Below, piece by piece: positions 45,141-54,221 of a stretch of 64,000 nt of DNA. How positions within the stretch are numbered: the stretch's first letter is position 1; each line of letters opens with the position of its first letter. This stretch comes from JABDLO01 sp035327565 (GTDB lineage Bacteria > Bacteroidota > Bacteroidia > Chitinophagales > Saprospiraceae), in contig DAOLDB010000005.1 of assembly GCA_035327565.1 (NCBI GenBank), positions 53,800 through 117,799 of the forward strand, read 5' to 3'. The translations under genes were made by a program, and so were the position numbers. Below the pieces are notes generated by a model. That model was not told the DNA's origin. It did not search any database and saw only the letters and a program-made list of their open reading frames with translations.

Positions 45141-47675
45141 TTAGTTTTCTCCGTTGAGGGCAATAAAATTAGCAAAAAGCCTATAAGCTCCAGGTACTCC
45201 GGCTGGCAATTGCCTGAACCAGGAATACCCGGTATAGATAAACCAACCGTTCCCGAAACGGGTAACAAGGAGTCCACCATCTTTTGGGGTCTCACCGGGA
45301 TCATTGGATGACAATACAGGTACATAGCGTTCATCCCATGTTCCGGGAAAATACAATCCGCGTTCCTGCACCCAACCTTCAAAATCCCTATCAGTAATGA
45401 TGTTGGGAAATTGCATCACCCTGTGATCTTTGCCAAGGATGCGTACAGGCGCTTCTTCTACAGACACCCTGTCTCTGGACAAAGTGATGGGATATGGCCC
45501 CAATTGATTGGTTACCAATCCACTGCTGGTATTGTATTGGACGATCATGTTTCCACCATCATGTACAAAATCTAAAAGCTCTTTTTGCTTTTGGTTAAGG
45601 ACATCCCATTTATTGTAAGCCCTTATCCCCATTACGACCGTTTGATAGGACTGAAGTAATTCTTTACTGATTTGAGATGCATTGATGATATCCACATGGT
45701 AACCCATTTGCCTAAGACTGGCGGGAATATCATCACCCGCCCCTTGAATATATACGATTTTATGGTCAGTAGCTTCCATATCAATACTGACAATTCTGCT
45801 GACAGAAGGCTTGATGATGGTTTGAAAAGGAATATGCGGATAATCTATGGTGCTCATTTCCCATGCATATTCATTACCTTCCCATTGTACAATAGCTCTG
45901 ATATTGCCTTCCGAAGTATGAGGGGGCGAGGTTATTTTGAATGAGAAACTTTGCTCTGCACCTCGCGTCTTAGGTTGAAAAATTATTTCTGCTGGTTCAG
46001 CTTTCCAGCCATCAGGAAGTTTTACAGATACTTTTGCTTCGTAGGTCACATCCATATTTACTACATTAACCTGTATATCCTTGGCACTACCTGAACGAAA
46101 AGCATACACCTGCTCAGGAAATTTTACTAAAACTGGAGGTACGATTTCAAGAGGTCTATAAGTCTGTCCATCTTCAGGACTGTTATATTTAAATCTGAGG
46201 ACTTTATTATAAATCATTTTTTTTCCGGCAATCTCCAAATGGAAATGGGCGATCAAAGGACATACAGTTTCAGGCTTACCAATGAGATGAGTATCTTTAA
46301 CAGTATACATTCCAATACTGCTTTTTTCTTTTAACCAATATGGGCCTGTGAAAGGGGTTTTCTGGTGACTTTTAATACTTTTCCTGAATATTACAGGTTT
46401 GTTTGCATCCATTGTGAGATTCAAAGTTGTATCAAAATTTGTGTTTGCAATACTGACACTACGAACGATGACGGGAATAACTGATCGGTTGGTAGCTTCT
46501 ATGTTTATCGGAAGCTCATTTCCAGGTACTGCTTTAGCTTGTTGAGTAGTTACTTCTAAGAACAAACCCAGGCATGCTGCAATGATTTCTGATAATTCAT
46601 TTGATTTAATGTTTTTCCAATATCCATCGGGAAGATTTTCAATTTCCGTATAAATTTTTAACAATGAAGGGACACTTTCATGAGGCTTTTTAAAATTGAA
46701 TTGACTTAGAACTTCATTGATTAAAGCGGTGATATGTGCGCCTCCCCGGACTCTTGACCAGCTTATATCAATTCCATCAAATAAATTCCCATTTTTTTGA
46801 GGCATTTCACCTTTCAATATTTTAAAATACTCTTTATCTGTACCTCTACTGCCAGTACTTCCAAAACCCTGACATTTGTGTTGGCTTCTGGACTCTGCTG
46901 CGATTTCCGAGTTAGACATGCCTTTCCATGGAAAATAAATTCCCATATCGATTTCCACTAAATCGGACTTGTCAGCTTGTTCAAATCGCTCCTGACTTCC
47001 GTAAAACCACCATGAAGTATTAAAAAAAAGCCGTAAAGGTTGATGCGGTTTGACAATGGGCAACTGTTCTGGGTATACGTTTGGATTCCCTGCAAGATCA
47101 AATGCTTCAAAAGATAAAATAGCCGATGCTGTGTGATGGCCATGGGTTTCACCTCCTGAAGTGTGATTGAAGCGGTTTATAATGATATCAGGTTTGAATT
47201 TCCTGATGGCCATGACCACATCTTTTAATACTTCATCTTTGTCCCAAATTGTCAAGGTCTCATCAGGGTGTTTACTGTAGCCAAAATCATTGGCTCGTGT
47301 AAACCATTGTTCCCCTCCATCAATCCGCCTTGCTGCCAGCAATTCTTGTGTGCGTATGACACCCAACAATTCTGATATTTCAGGTCCAATAAGGTTTTGG
47401 CCTCCGTCGCCTCGTGTAATCGATAAATAAGTAGTCCTCGCCTTGACATGATTGGCGAAATAGGAAATAGCTCTGGTATTTTCATCGTCCGGATGGGCAG
47501 CTACATAGAGTATTGAACCCAATACATTCAGTTTTTCAATGGCATGGTAGATTTCTCCCGGCGTTTTATTTTTAAGATGCTGACCAAATAACTGGCCACT
47601 TATGAACAAAAAGCATGGAATCAGGAAATAAAGCGTTCGTATTTGCACCACTTTTAACTTTAAATTTAGTGTCAA
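45141..47675 (-). CDS. PIG-L family deacetylase, multidomain, exported
   Basis: An 844-residue protein. After a signal peptide (about residues 12-31), the LmbE/PIG-L zinc deacetylase domain begins with AAHPDDE (His61, Asp63, Asp64) and includes RGDGGQN and ELLAARRIDGGEQ, with a further His pair in FNHTSGGETHGHHTASA. A central beta-sandwich (about 540-640, VKLPDGWKAEPAEIIFQP) looks like a NEW3-type domain. The C-terminal about 200 residues (VVMGIRAYNKWDVLNQKQ, FVHDGGNMIVQYN) resemble a glutamine-amidotransferase-like fold found in trehalose-utilisation-type proteins. The enzyme probably removes N-acetyl groups from a sugar in the periplasm. It is the first gene of an operon with a membrane peptide and a sodium/solute symporter. 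Confidence 0.87.
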   Translation of the reverse strand: MTLNLKLKVVQIRTLYFLIPCFLFISGQLFGQHLKNKTPGEIYHAIEKLNVLGSILYVAAHPDDENTRAISYFANHVKARTTYLSITRGDGGQNLIGPEISELLGVIRTQELLAARRIDGGEQWFTRANDFGYSKHPDETLTIWDKDEVLKDVVMAIRKFKPDIIINRFNHTSGGETHGHHTASAILSFEAFDLAGNPNVYPEQLPIVKPHQPLRLFFNTSWWFYGSQERFEQADKSDLVEIDMGIYFPWKGMSNSEIAAESRSQHKCQGFGSTGSRGTDKEYFKILKGEMPQKNGNLFDGIDISWSRVRGGAHITALINEVLSQFNFKKPHESVPSLLKIYTEIENLPDGYWKNIKSNELSEIIAACLGLFLEVTTQQAKAVPGNELPINIEATNRSVIPVIVRSVSIANTNFDTTLNLTMDANKPVIFRKSIKSHQKTPFTGPYWLKEKSSIGMYTVKDTHLIGKPETVCPLIAHFHLEIAGKKMIYNKVLRFKYNSPEDGQTYRPLEIVPPVLVKFPEQVYAFRSGSAKDIQVNVVNMDVTYEAKVSVKLPDGWKAEPAEIIFQPKTRGAEQSFSFKITSPPHTSEGNIRAIVQWEGNEYAWEMSTIDYPHIPFQTIIKPSVSRIVSIDMEATDHKIVYIQGAGDDIPASLRQMGYHVDIINASQISKELLQSYQTVVMGIRAYNKWDVLNQKQKELLDFVHDGGNMIVQYNTSSGLVTNQLGPYPITLSRDRVSVEEAPVRILGKDHRVMQFPNIITDRDFEGWVQERGLYFPGTWDERYVPVLSSNDPGETPKDGGLLVTRFGNGWFIYTGYSWFRQLPAGVPGAYRLFANFIALNGEN

Positions 47676-47828
47676 TGATACTAAAAATGCAAGTTTGTGC
47701 AGGATATAAATTTCGGAATTAACAAAAGATTATGGGTTTATAGATTTTTTTTGAAAAAAATATGATAATTCTTTGATAATTGTGATTATTAATCGAAATT
47801 AGCTCCCATTAGAAAAACTTACCACGAA

Positions 47829-47912
47829 ATGACTATTTTGCTTGTTACAGGTACTATTTTATTTATTTCTTCGATTATGGTTTTGGGGATAAGAATTACG
47901 GAAAAGAAGTAA
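47829..47912 (+). CDS. Possible 27-residue membrane peptide
   Basis: A frame from ATG 47829 to TAA 47910-47912 encoding one hydrophobic helix and a charged tail (ending RITEKK). It is convergent with the NqrM-like gene, stops 8 bp from it, and lacks an evident promoter. The helix is clean, but the frame is short enough to be chance. Confidence 0.25.
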   Translation: MTILLVTGTILFISSIMVLGIRITEKK

Positions 47913-47919
47913 CCAGCCT

Positions 47920-48126
47920 TTATTTAACCGTTGGCATTTTACAATCCTCTTCCGGTTTTTTTCCGCAAACCGAACATTCTCCCACCTGATCGGTCAACAT
48001 GGGGTTATTTGATGCACATGTACCTCTGAATTCATCGCCTGTAAATATTTGTTTGATATTAAGCAAAAGGAATGAAGCCCCGAATACAATAAAGATAATG
48101 ACCAGTGTATATAAAAATTCAGACAT
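47920..48126 (-). CDS. NqrM-like small membrane protein
   Basis: A 68-residue protein with one N-terminal membrane helix (about residues 5-24) followed by a Cys-rich tail: GTCASNNPMLTDQVGECSVCGKKPEEDC. The helix plus Cys-rich pattern resembles NqrM (DUF539), which helps deliver iron to the membrane iron centre of the sodium-pumping NADH:quinone reductase. No nqr genes are nearby in this window. Assignment rests on the motif only; an unrelated small Cys-rich protein is possible. Confidence 0.55.
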   Translation of the reverse strand: MSEFLYTLVIIFIVFGASFLLLNIKQIFTGDEFRGTCASNNPMLTDQVGECSVCGKKPEEDCKMPTVK

Positions 48127-48184
48127 AGGATCCGTTTATTAGCAGTATTAAAATTGCAACAAAGTTATACAAAATTGGTTCGGA

Positions 48185-48964
48185 ATGAACGATAAACTAA
48201 AAGCATTTGAAAGGCTGTTAAACATTATGGATGATCTGAGGGAAAAATGTCCCTGGGATAGAAAACAAACAATCCATAGCCTTAGAAACCTGACGCTAGA
48301 AGAAAGTTATGAACTGGCTGATGCTATATTAAAGGAAGACTTTCAGGGTGTTAAAGAGGAAATTGGTGACCTGATGCTGCACATGGTTTTTTATAGTAAA
48401 ATAGCAAGCGAACTTGGCCATTTTGATATTGCAGGTGCTTTGAATCAGGTTTGTGAAAAATTAATTCTAAGACATCCTCACATTTATGGAGATATATCTG
48501 TATCAGGAGAGCAAGAAGTCAGGAAAAACTGGGAGAAGATCAAACAATCAGAAGGAAAAAGCTCAGTACTTTCAGGCGTGCCTGATGCTCTCCCAGCTGT
48601 AATCAAAGCATACAGGATGCAGGAAAAAACTGCACAGGTGGGATTCGAATGGGAAAATAAAAATCAGGTATGGAGTAAGGTTGAAGAAGAGCTGAAAGAA
48701 TTCAGAGAAACAGTTGGACAGTGGGATTTTGATAAGAAAGAAGAAGAGTTTGGCGATATCTTATTTTCATTAATCAATTATGCTCGCTTTGAAGGAATTG
48801 ATCCTGAAACGGCATTGGAAAAAGTCAATCAAAAGTTTAAAAAGAGATTTGAATTTATTGAAAAAAACGCACACAAGGATTTAGATGAAATGTCATTGGA
48901 AGAAATGGATTTATTATGGGAAAAGTCAAAAGTGAAAGACCATTCCGAAGTTAAAAATAAATAA
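48185..48964 (+). CDS. mazG: Nucleoside triphosphate pyrophosphohydrolase (MazG)
   Basis: A 259-residue MazG with two all-alpha NTP-pyrophosphatase domains. The first has CPWDRKQTIHSLRNLTLEESYELADAI with the metal-binding Glu/Asp set continued in KEEIGDLMLHMVFYS; the second repeats it as KVEEELKEFRE and EEEFGDILFSLINYARF. It hydrolyses NTPs to NMP and pyrophosphate and can lower the (p)ppGpp pool. Length is normal. It is upstream of rpsO on the same strand with about 100 bp between them. Confidence 0.93.
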   Translation: MNDKLKAFERLLNIMDDLREKCPWDRKQTIHSLRNLTLEESYELADAILKEDFQGVKEEIGDLMLHMVFYSKIASELGHFDIAGALNQVCEKLILRHPHIYGDISVSGEQEVRKNWEKIKQSEGKSSVLSGVPDALPAVIKAYRMQEKTAQVGFEWENKNQVWSKVEEELKEFRETVGQWDFDKKEEEFGDILFSLINYARFEGIDPETALEKVNQKFKKRFEFIEKNAHKDLDEMSLEEMDLLWEKSKVKDHSEVKNK

Positions 48965-48999
48965 ATGCCTGTCAATATTACATTAATGAAAGAAAGAAT

Positions 49000-49007
49000 T
49001 ATCTTTG
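49000..49007 (+). promoter_or_regulatory. Possible -7 box of rpsO
   Basis: TATCTTTG ends 58 bp before the rpsO ATG. No TTG lies 19-21 bp upstream, so only the -7 half matches. The spacing leaves room for a leader where S15 could regulate its own mRNA. Confidence 0.35.
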
Positions 49008-49065
49008 CGCCTCGCTAGAAACGTATTCTTGTAATCGTTATTTGGTAACCAATTAATTTTAAATA

Positions 49066-49341
49066 ATGGCAACGTACTTACCTAAAGAAAAGATCAAAGA
49101 AATTTTTCAGGAATTTGGAGGAAATGAGAATAATTCCGGCTCTATTGAAGGCCAAATTGCATTGTTTACCTACAGGATCAATTCCTTATCACAACATTTA
49201 CGTGAAAATCAAAAAGACCATTCCAGCCGGAAAGCTTTATTAACCCTGGTTGGCAAAAGAAGAAGACTTTTAAGCTATTTGTCGAAAAAAGACATTAATA
49301 TATACAGGGAACTTATTGACAAATTAGGAATCAGAAAATAG
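49066..49341 (+). CDS. rpsO: 30S ribosomal protein uS15
   Basis: A 91-residue uS15, which binds the central domain of 16S rRNA early in assembly. Marks are GSIEGQIALFTYRINSLSQH, LRENQKDHSSRKALLTLVGK and RRRLLSYLSKKD. It is followed by pnp after 175 bp; the rpsO-pnp order is widely conserved across bacteria. Confidence 0.96.
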   Translation: MATYLPKEKIKEIFQEFGGNENNSGSIEGQIALFTYRINSLSQHLRENQKDHSSRKALLTLVGKRRRLLSYLSKKDINIYRELIDKLGIRK

Positions 49342-49516
49342 ATCACATAGAAAGCCTCAATTAAAGTGAGTCGAATTCTTTTGATTTTAAAATGTCCGGC
49401 TTTCCTTATATTGTTCACTGCACATCAAAAATGGGAGGTATTAAAACCAGTAAGGATATACAGCAGATGAACCCTTTTATAAAGAGACAATTTAATCATT
49501 CAACCAATTAAGATTT

Positions 49517-51655
49517 ATGGGAAATTTCATTCCTACATCGGTTTCGTTCTTTCTTCCCAATGGACAGGAAGTAATTATTGAGACTGGAAAATTAGCAACC
49601 CAGGCTCATGGGTCCGCTGTTGTAAAAATCGGAAAGACTATGCTTTTAGCTACTGTTGTTTCCAACAAAGAAGCCAGAGAAGGACAAGGTTTTTTCCCCT
49701 TATCAGTGGATTATCAGGAAAAATTTGCTGCCGTAGGCCGAATCCCTGGTAATTTTTTCAGAAGGGAAGCCAGACTATCTGATTACGAAATTCTGATATC
49801 CCGACTGGTAGACAGAGCCGTGAGACCTTTATTTCCCGATGGTTATATGAATGAAACTCAAATCATAATTAACTTGATATCTGGTGATAAAGAAACTACG
49901 CCTGACTGTTATGCCTGTTTGGCAGCTTCTGCAGCATTAAGCGTCTCTGACATACCATGGGCAGGCCCGATTTCTGAAGTAAGGGTTGCAAAAATTAATG
50001 GAGAGCATGTGATCAATCCGCCAGCAAGCGCTCTGAAAAATGCTACCATCGATATCATTGTTGCGGCAACTAAAGATAATGTGATGATGGTAGAAGGTGA
50101 GGCAAAGGAATGCCAGGAAAGTGAGTTAACTGAAGCGATTAAATTCGGACATGATGCAATTAAAATCCAATGTGATGTCCAGTTGGAACTGGCACAAAAG
50201 GTAGGCGCATTGGAAAAACGATCCTTTGAACCGGAGCCGGATAATGAAGAGTTGATAGAAAAAGTGAAAGCATTTGCAGAAGCTGATATTCGCAAAATAG
50301 CTACTGCAGGATTGGATAAGGTTGCGCGTAAGGAGGGTTTCCAGAATATTGAAGATCAAATGATCGAATCGTTTACCGAAACAATGGATGAAGAGTGGAT
50401 GGAAGCCTATGGTTCATTAGCTGTAAAATATCTGGAGAATTTAATAAAGGAAGTGGTTAGGGATGTAGTCCTTTCAACGGGAATTCGTTTGGATGGAAGG
50501 AAGGGAAATGAAGTTCGACCTATATGGTGTGAGGTGGATTATCTGCCTTCTGCTCATGGTTCAGCTATTTTTAACCGTGGAGAAACACAATCACTTACTT
50601 CTCTTACTCTGGGAACAAAAAGCGATCAGATGATGATCGATAATGCCATCGATAATTACTATGAAAACTTTATTCTTCACTATAATTTTCCACCATTGTC
50701 GGTTGGAGAAGTACGTCCATTAAGGGGTCCTGGCCGGAGAGAGGTTGGTCATGCTAATCTTGCAGCGCGCTCGTTAAAGAATGTGCTTCCAGAAGGAAAT
50801 CCTTATACCATTAGAGTTGTATCTGATATTCTTGAATCCAATGGTAGTTCATCTATGGCTACAGTTTGTGCAGGTTCATTAGCATTAATGGATTCAGGAG
50901 TTCAAATCAAAAAAGCAGTTTCAGGGATTGCGATGGGTTTGATATCCGATGGTAAACGTACTGTAGTATTATCGGATATTTTAGGAGATGAAGATGCATT
51001 GGGAGATATGGATTTCAAAATAACAGGGACATTCGACGGTATTACTGCATGTCAAATGGACATCAAAATCGAGGGATTACCCTATGAAACCCTTGAAAAA
51101 GCTTTGATGCAAGCTAAAGAAGGAAGGATACATATTTTGAATGAAATGAATAAAGCATTAAGCAAACCCAGAGAAGATTTGAAACCTCATGCTCCCCGCA
51201 TTGTTGAAATCATTATTGATAAGAGTTTTATCGGTGCAGTGATTGGCCCTGGTGGAAAAATTATTCAGGAATTACAGGAAAGAACAGGAACGATCATAAA
51301 TATTGAAGAAGTAAATAATCAGGGAGTTGTTTCTATTTCCAGTAATGATAAGGATTCGATAGAAAAGGCTTTGGCTGCCATCAGGAAAATAACGTTTACT
51401 CCTACCGTGGGTGATGTGTATGATGCAGTGGTAGCATCTGTAATGCCTTATGGTGTATTTGTTGATTTTCATGGAAAAAGTGGACTTCTTCATGTCTCTG
51501 AAATTTCACATACAAGGATTGATGATGTGAGTGAAGTCTTTCAGGAAGGTGATCCCGTAAAAGTAAAATTAATCGGCGTGGACAGTAAAACCGGTAAAAT
51601 GAAACTTTCAAGAAAGGTACTAATGCCTCCACCCAACCGGAATACAAATTCTTAA
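49517..51655 (+). CDS. pnp: Polyribonucleotide nucleotidyltransferase (PNPase)
   Basis: A 712-residue phosphorolytic 3'-5' exoribonuclease. Two RNase PH domains (about 10-225 and 320-545) flank an alpha-helical domain; a KH domain (about 555-615, FIGAVIGPGGKIIQELQERTG) and an S1 domain (about 625-695, GDVYDAVVASVMPYGVFVDF) follow. The FFRRE loop in NFFRREARLSDYE and the catalytic Asp region DILGDEDALGDMDFKI are present. Full length and intact. Confidence 0.96.
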   Translation: MGNFIPTSVSFFLPNGQEVIIETGKLATQAHGSAVVKIGKTMLLATVVSNKEAREGQGFFPLSVDYQEKFAAVGRIPGNFFRREARLSDYEILISRLVDRAVRPLFPDGYMNETQIIINLISGDKETTPDCYACLAASAALSVSDIPWAGPISEVRVAKINGEHVINPPASALKNATIDIIVAATKDNVMMVEGEAKECQESELTEAIKFGHDAIKIQCDVQLELAQKVGALEKRSFEPEPDNEELIEKVKAFAEADIRKIATAGLDKVARKEGFQNIEDQMIESFTETMDEEWMEAYGSLAVKYLENLIKEVVRDVVLSTGIRLDGRKGNEVRPIWCEVDYLPSAHGSAIFNRGETQSLTSLTLGTKSDQMMIDNAIDNYYENFILHYNFPPLSVGEVRPLRGPGRREVGHANLAARSLKNVLPEGNPYTIRVVSDILESNGSSSMATVCAGSLALMDSGVQIKKAVSGIAMGLISDGKRTVVLSDILGDEDALGDMDFKITGTFDGITACQMDIKIEGLPYETLEKALMQAKEGRIHILNEMNKALSKPREDLKPHAPRIVEIIIDKSFIGAVIGPGGKIIQELQERTGTIINIEEVNNQGVVSISSNDKDSIEKALAAIRKITFTPTVGDVYDAVVASVMPYGVFVDFHGKSGLLHVSEISHTRIDDVSEVFQEGDPVKVKLIGVDSKTGKMKLSRKVLMPPPNRNTNS

Positions 51656-51899
51656 ATCAATTAATCTTCTATACAGTAACTAATGAAAGTTATGGTATAA
51701 GAGAACATGAGTATTAAATGTACCTTACATACTCAGTGGGGTGTCCAACTATTTTTGAAAAAAATCATTTTTTTATCATTTATTTTGTTTCTCATGCGTT
51801 AATGAGTTAGAAAGCCGCTTACCCGACGGAAACTTTTTCATATAATTATTTGGTTTAATAAAATAAAAACAGAGGGCCTGCTTTCTCATTAAATAGTTT
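51656..51899. other. Spacer between pnp and the sigma factor gene
   Basis: About 240 bp. It contains a weak stem (GAGT/ACTC enclosing ATGTA/TACAT, about 51709-51735) and T-rich tracts. No full promoter consensus was found for the sigma gene. Confidence 0.35.
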
Positions 51900-52766
51900 A
51901 TGAAGCAACTTAAAATTTCGAACAGGATTACATCCAGAGAAAGTATTTCTCTGGAAAAATACCTAAATGATATCAGTAAAATCGATTTACTGACCCCAGA
52001 AGATGAGGCTGACTTAGCCCAAAGGATCAGAGCCGGAGATCAGGAAGCTTTGGAAAAAATGACCAAAGCCAATCTGCGCTTTGTGGTATCTGTTGCCAAA
52101 CAATACCAAAACCATGGACTTTCGCTTGCCGATTTAATTAATGAAGGGAATGTCGGACTCATGAAAGCGGCCAAGCGATTTGACGAAACGAAAGGCTTTA
52201 AGTTTATCTCCTACGCAGTTTGGTGGATACGCCAATCTATTTTAAGTGCAATAGTGGAGTATAGCAGAATGGTGAGACTTCCGCTGAGTAAAGTCAATGC
52301 CTACAATAAAGTGAATGAAGCTTTCACATCTTTTGTTCAGGAATTTGAAAGAGAGCCCACCATTGAAGAATTGTCTGAATTGCTGGCCATACCGTCCAAG
52401 GAAATTTCAATGATGCTGAGGGGAGGATCCAAGCATTTAAGTATGGATGCACCAATGACTTCAGAAGAAGGTAGCAGTACAATGATGGAGGTATTTGCAT
52501 TGGATGATGAAGCCGGCCCCGATATTAAATTGATGGAAGAATCTTTGCGTACTGAAGTGACAGAAGGTTTGTCTACACTTTCTCCCCGGGAAATTGATGT
52601 TGTCACTGCTTATTATGGTTTGAATGGCCATGCAGCGATGAATTTGGAAGAAATTGGAGATTACTATGGGTTAACGCGTGAAAGGGTTCGTCAAATCAAA
52701 GAAAGAGCTCTCAGGAGACTTCGCAAATCAGTTCACCGGAATTCTCTTAAATCTTACCTTGGATAA
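51900..52766 (+). CDS. rpoD: Primary RNA polymerase sigma factor (RpoD/SigA)
   Basis: A 288-residue sigma-70 of the short Bacteroidota housekeeping type, without a long region 1.1. Region 1.2 (SLEKYLNDISKIDLLTPEDE), region 2 (KANLRFVVSVAKQYQNHGL then ADLINEGNVGLMKAAKRFD and SYAVWWIRQSI), region 3 (YSRMVRLPLSKVNAYNKVNEA) and region 4 (LSPREIDVVTAYYGLNG then EEIGDYYGLTRERVRQIKE) are all complete. This factor reads the TTG-N20-TAnnTTTG promoters seen across the window. Confidence 0.95.
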   Translation: MKQLKISNRITSRESISLEKYLNDISKIDLLTPEDEADLAQRIRAGDQEALEKMTKANLRFVVSVAKQYQNHGLSLADLINEGNVGLMKAAKRFDETKGFKFISYAVWWIRQSILSAIVEYSRMVRLPLSKVNAYNKVNEAFTSFVQEFEREPTIEELSELLAIPSKEISMMLRGGSKHLSMDAPMTSEEGSSTMMEVFALDDEAGPDIKLMEESLRTEVTEGLSTLSPREIDVVTAYYGLNGHAAMNLEEIGDYYGLTRERVRQIKERALRRLRKSVHRNSLKSYLG

Positions 52767-52826
52767 CCGGGTCATATTTTTGTATAATTGTAAAAATTAT
52801 TTGAAAGCAGGGAAAATGAAAAAACC

Positions 52827-53495
52827 ATGGCTTTACTGAGATTTTTGGTATTTGCATTGATTGTGGCAGGAGCTTTTGGTTTCATCCTCTATCACATTGC
52901 AAAATTTTCATTTTTTATTAACAGTCCTAAAAGTATTGCAAAAAAAGACAGTAAGAAACTCAGACAATCCATTCAGCACCTGGTTTCAGATTTAGTTCCA
53001 TTGACCGATCAGGATGTTGAATTATTCTCGCTCAATCGCCATGAAAAAAGAGAACGAAGACCAACCTATACCCTCATTTCAGGTGTTTATAAATCGATAT
53101 TCCATGAGCCTTTAATGGCTTTCGCCTTGAAGAGGTACAGGGTACGAGACATGGTTACCCTTTTGGCCAAAACTTTTAATCATGAATTTTTTTATTTAGA
53201 CACCGATGGAGTGGTAAAGGTGTATCACAATGGTGAGGAACTGGGCGTGATTAATAATGAAGGACAACTGATGAACCCACAAAGAAATGAATTACTCGCA
53301 TCCATTGATAATATTGATGTTCTCCGGCTCAACCCTATAACCATCCAAAAAAGGGAAGTAGGTAAGTTGCTCAACCCTGTTTATGCCGATACAGTAAATC
53401 CAAGAGCATTTCACCTGATGGAAGAAATGAACGAAAGGGAGAAAGTTTTGTTCCTGGCTATATCATTTTATCATATAGCATTTGAAATACAATAA
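52827..53495 (+). CDS. Conserved-looking membrane-anchored protein, unknown
   Basis: A 222-residue protein with one N-terminal membrane helix (about 3-24) and a soluble remainder. I do not recognise a domain. The middle (EFFYLDTDGVVKVYHNGEELGVINNEGQ is a run with a beta-hairpin look) and the hydrophobic C-terminus (EKVLFLAISFYHIAFEIQ) are the clearest features. It lies 60 bp after the sigma gene and 61 bp before a Nudix-like gene, all on the plus strand. Confidence 0.6.
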   Translation: MALLRFLVFALIVAGAFGFILYHIAKFSFFINSPKSIAKKDSKKLRQSIQHLVSDLVPLTDQDVELFSLNRHEKRERRPTYTLISGVYKSIFHEPLMAFALKRYRVRDMVTLLAKTFNHEFFYLDTDGVVKVYHNGEELGVINNEGQLMNPQRNELLASIDNIDVLRLNPITIQKREVGKLLNPVYADTVNPRAFHLMEEMNEREKVLFLAISFYHIAFEIQ

Positions 53496-53556
53496 ATAAA
53501 TATTCACTTTGTTAGGTAAAACGAGAAAGAAGTGTTTAGTTTGATCAGAAATTGAA

Positions 53557-54006
53557 ATGATAAAAGCCATGTCTGTAGATTTATTTGATTTAGCGCGTTT
53601 GATGATTTATCGAATCCATGAAAAGGGCCTGGAAATTTTCCTGATTAAACCCGATCTGGACGAAGACCTTTCCGTATGGAAATTGCCGAAATCACTCAGC
53701 AGAGAAAGCCTTCAAATGGTCAATATAGAATGTATAGAATTGGAAAATACCCGAGATGAAAGAGGAAATACTTTTTCATTCTTTGCGTTAGAAGGCGACT
53801 ACCATGATATCCCTTCCATAAGGGGGATGATTAAACACGACTTGAGAAGAGCGAAACGAAAGATCGACAAGCTGTTACCAGATATAGAAAAAGGCGTTTT
53901 TATGCCTTCATTGGAAATAATAAACAGGATGCTCCCCCATGAAAGAGAAGCAGTGGTTGAATTGAGAGAAATTATTCAGGACAGAAATTTGCTTAAAAAT
54001 TTTTGA
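53557..54006 (+). CDS. Nudix-like protein without a Nudix box
   Basis: A 149-residue protein. Its first 45 residues look like the opening strands of a Nudix hydrolase (LARLMIYRIHEKGLEIFLIKP, then VWKLPKS where Nudix proteins have W.LPKG). The catalytic GX5EX7REUXEEXGU box that should follow is absent, and the remainder is helical with basic runs (RRAKRKIDKLLP). Either the similarity is superficial or this is a catalytically inactive relative. ATG 53569 (MSVDLFDL) is an alternative start. Confidence 0.55.
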   Translation: MIKAMSVDLFDLARLMIYRIHEKGLEIFLIKPDLDEDLSVWKLPKSLSRESLQMVNIECIELENTRDERGNTFSFFALEGDYHDIPSIRGMIKHDLRRAKRKIDKLLPDIEKGVFMPSLEIINRMLPHEREAVVELREIIQDRNLLKNF

Positions 54007-54147
54007 CGGGGTCATATCATATCTTTGTTTTGTCATTATTGCTCTGGTCCTGATCAAATGACTTTTTAAGTTTTATAGCGTGTACTTCATTTTGTTTTCA
54101 CTGTATTTTTCTGAGGTTAAGGTATATCCCTAAGAAGACGTGGGTAT

Positions 54148-54163
54148 TTGTCTGTACAGACAA
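54148..54163. promoter_or_regulatory. Palindrome upstream of purC
   Basis: TTGTCTGTACAGACAA is a perfect 16-bp palindrome with no spacer, 18 bp upstream of the -33 element of the purC promoter. Its place suits an activator or repressor site; the binding protein is unknown. Confidence 0.5.
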
Positions 54164-54181
54164 GTCAGGTCAAAGATTCTT

Positions 54182-54213
54182 TTGTAAGGTTTTAATATTC
54201 CATTGTATTTTTG
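54182..54213 (+). promoter_or_regulatory. Promoter of purC
   Basis: TTG (54182-54184), a 21-bp spacer and TATTTTTG (54206-54213) fit the Bacteroidota consensus. The start would be around 54218-54221, at or just before the ATG at 54222, so the mRNA may be nearly leaderless. Confidence 0.6.
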
Positions 54214-54221
54214 AAATAATT

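Noticed and set aside
51709..51735. Stem between pnp and the sigma gene as a riboswitch or terminator
   Set aside because: The pairing is short and bulged, with no T-run and no resemblance to a known riboswitch core.
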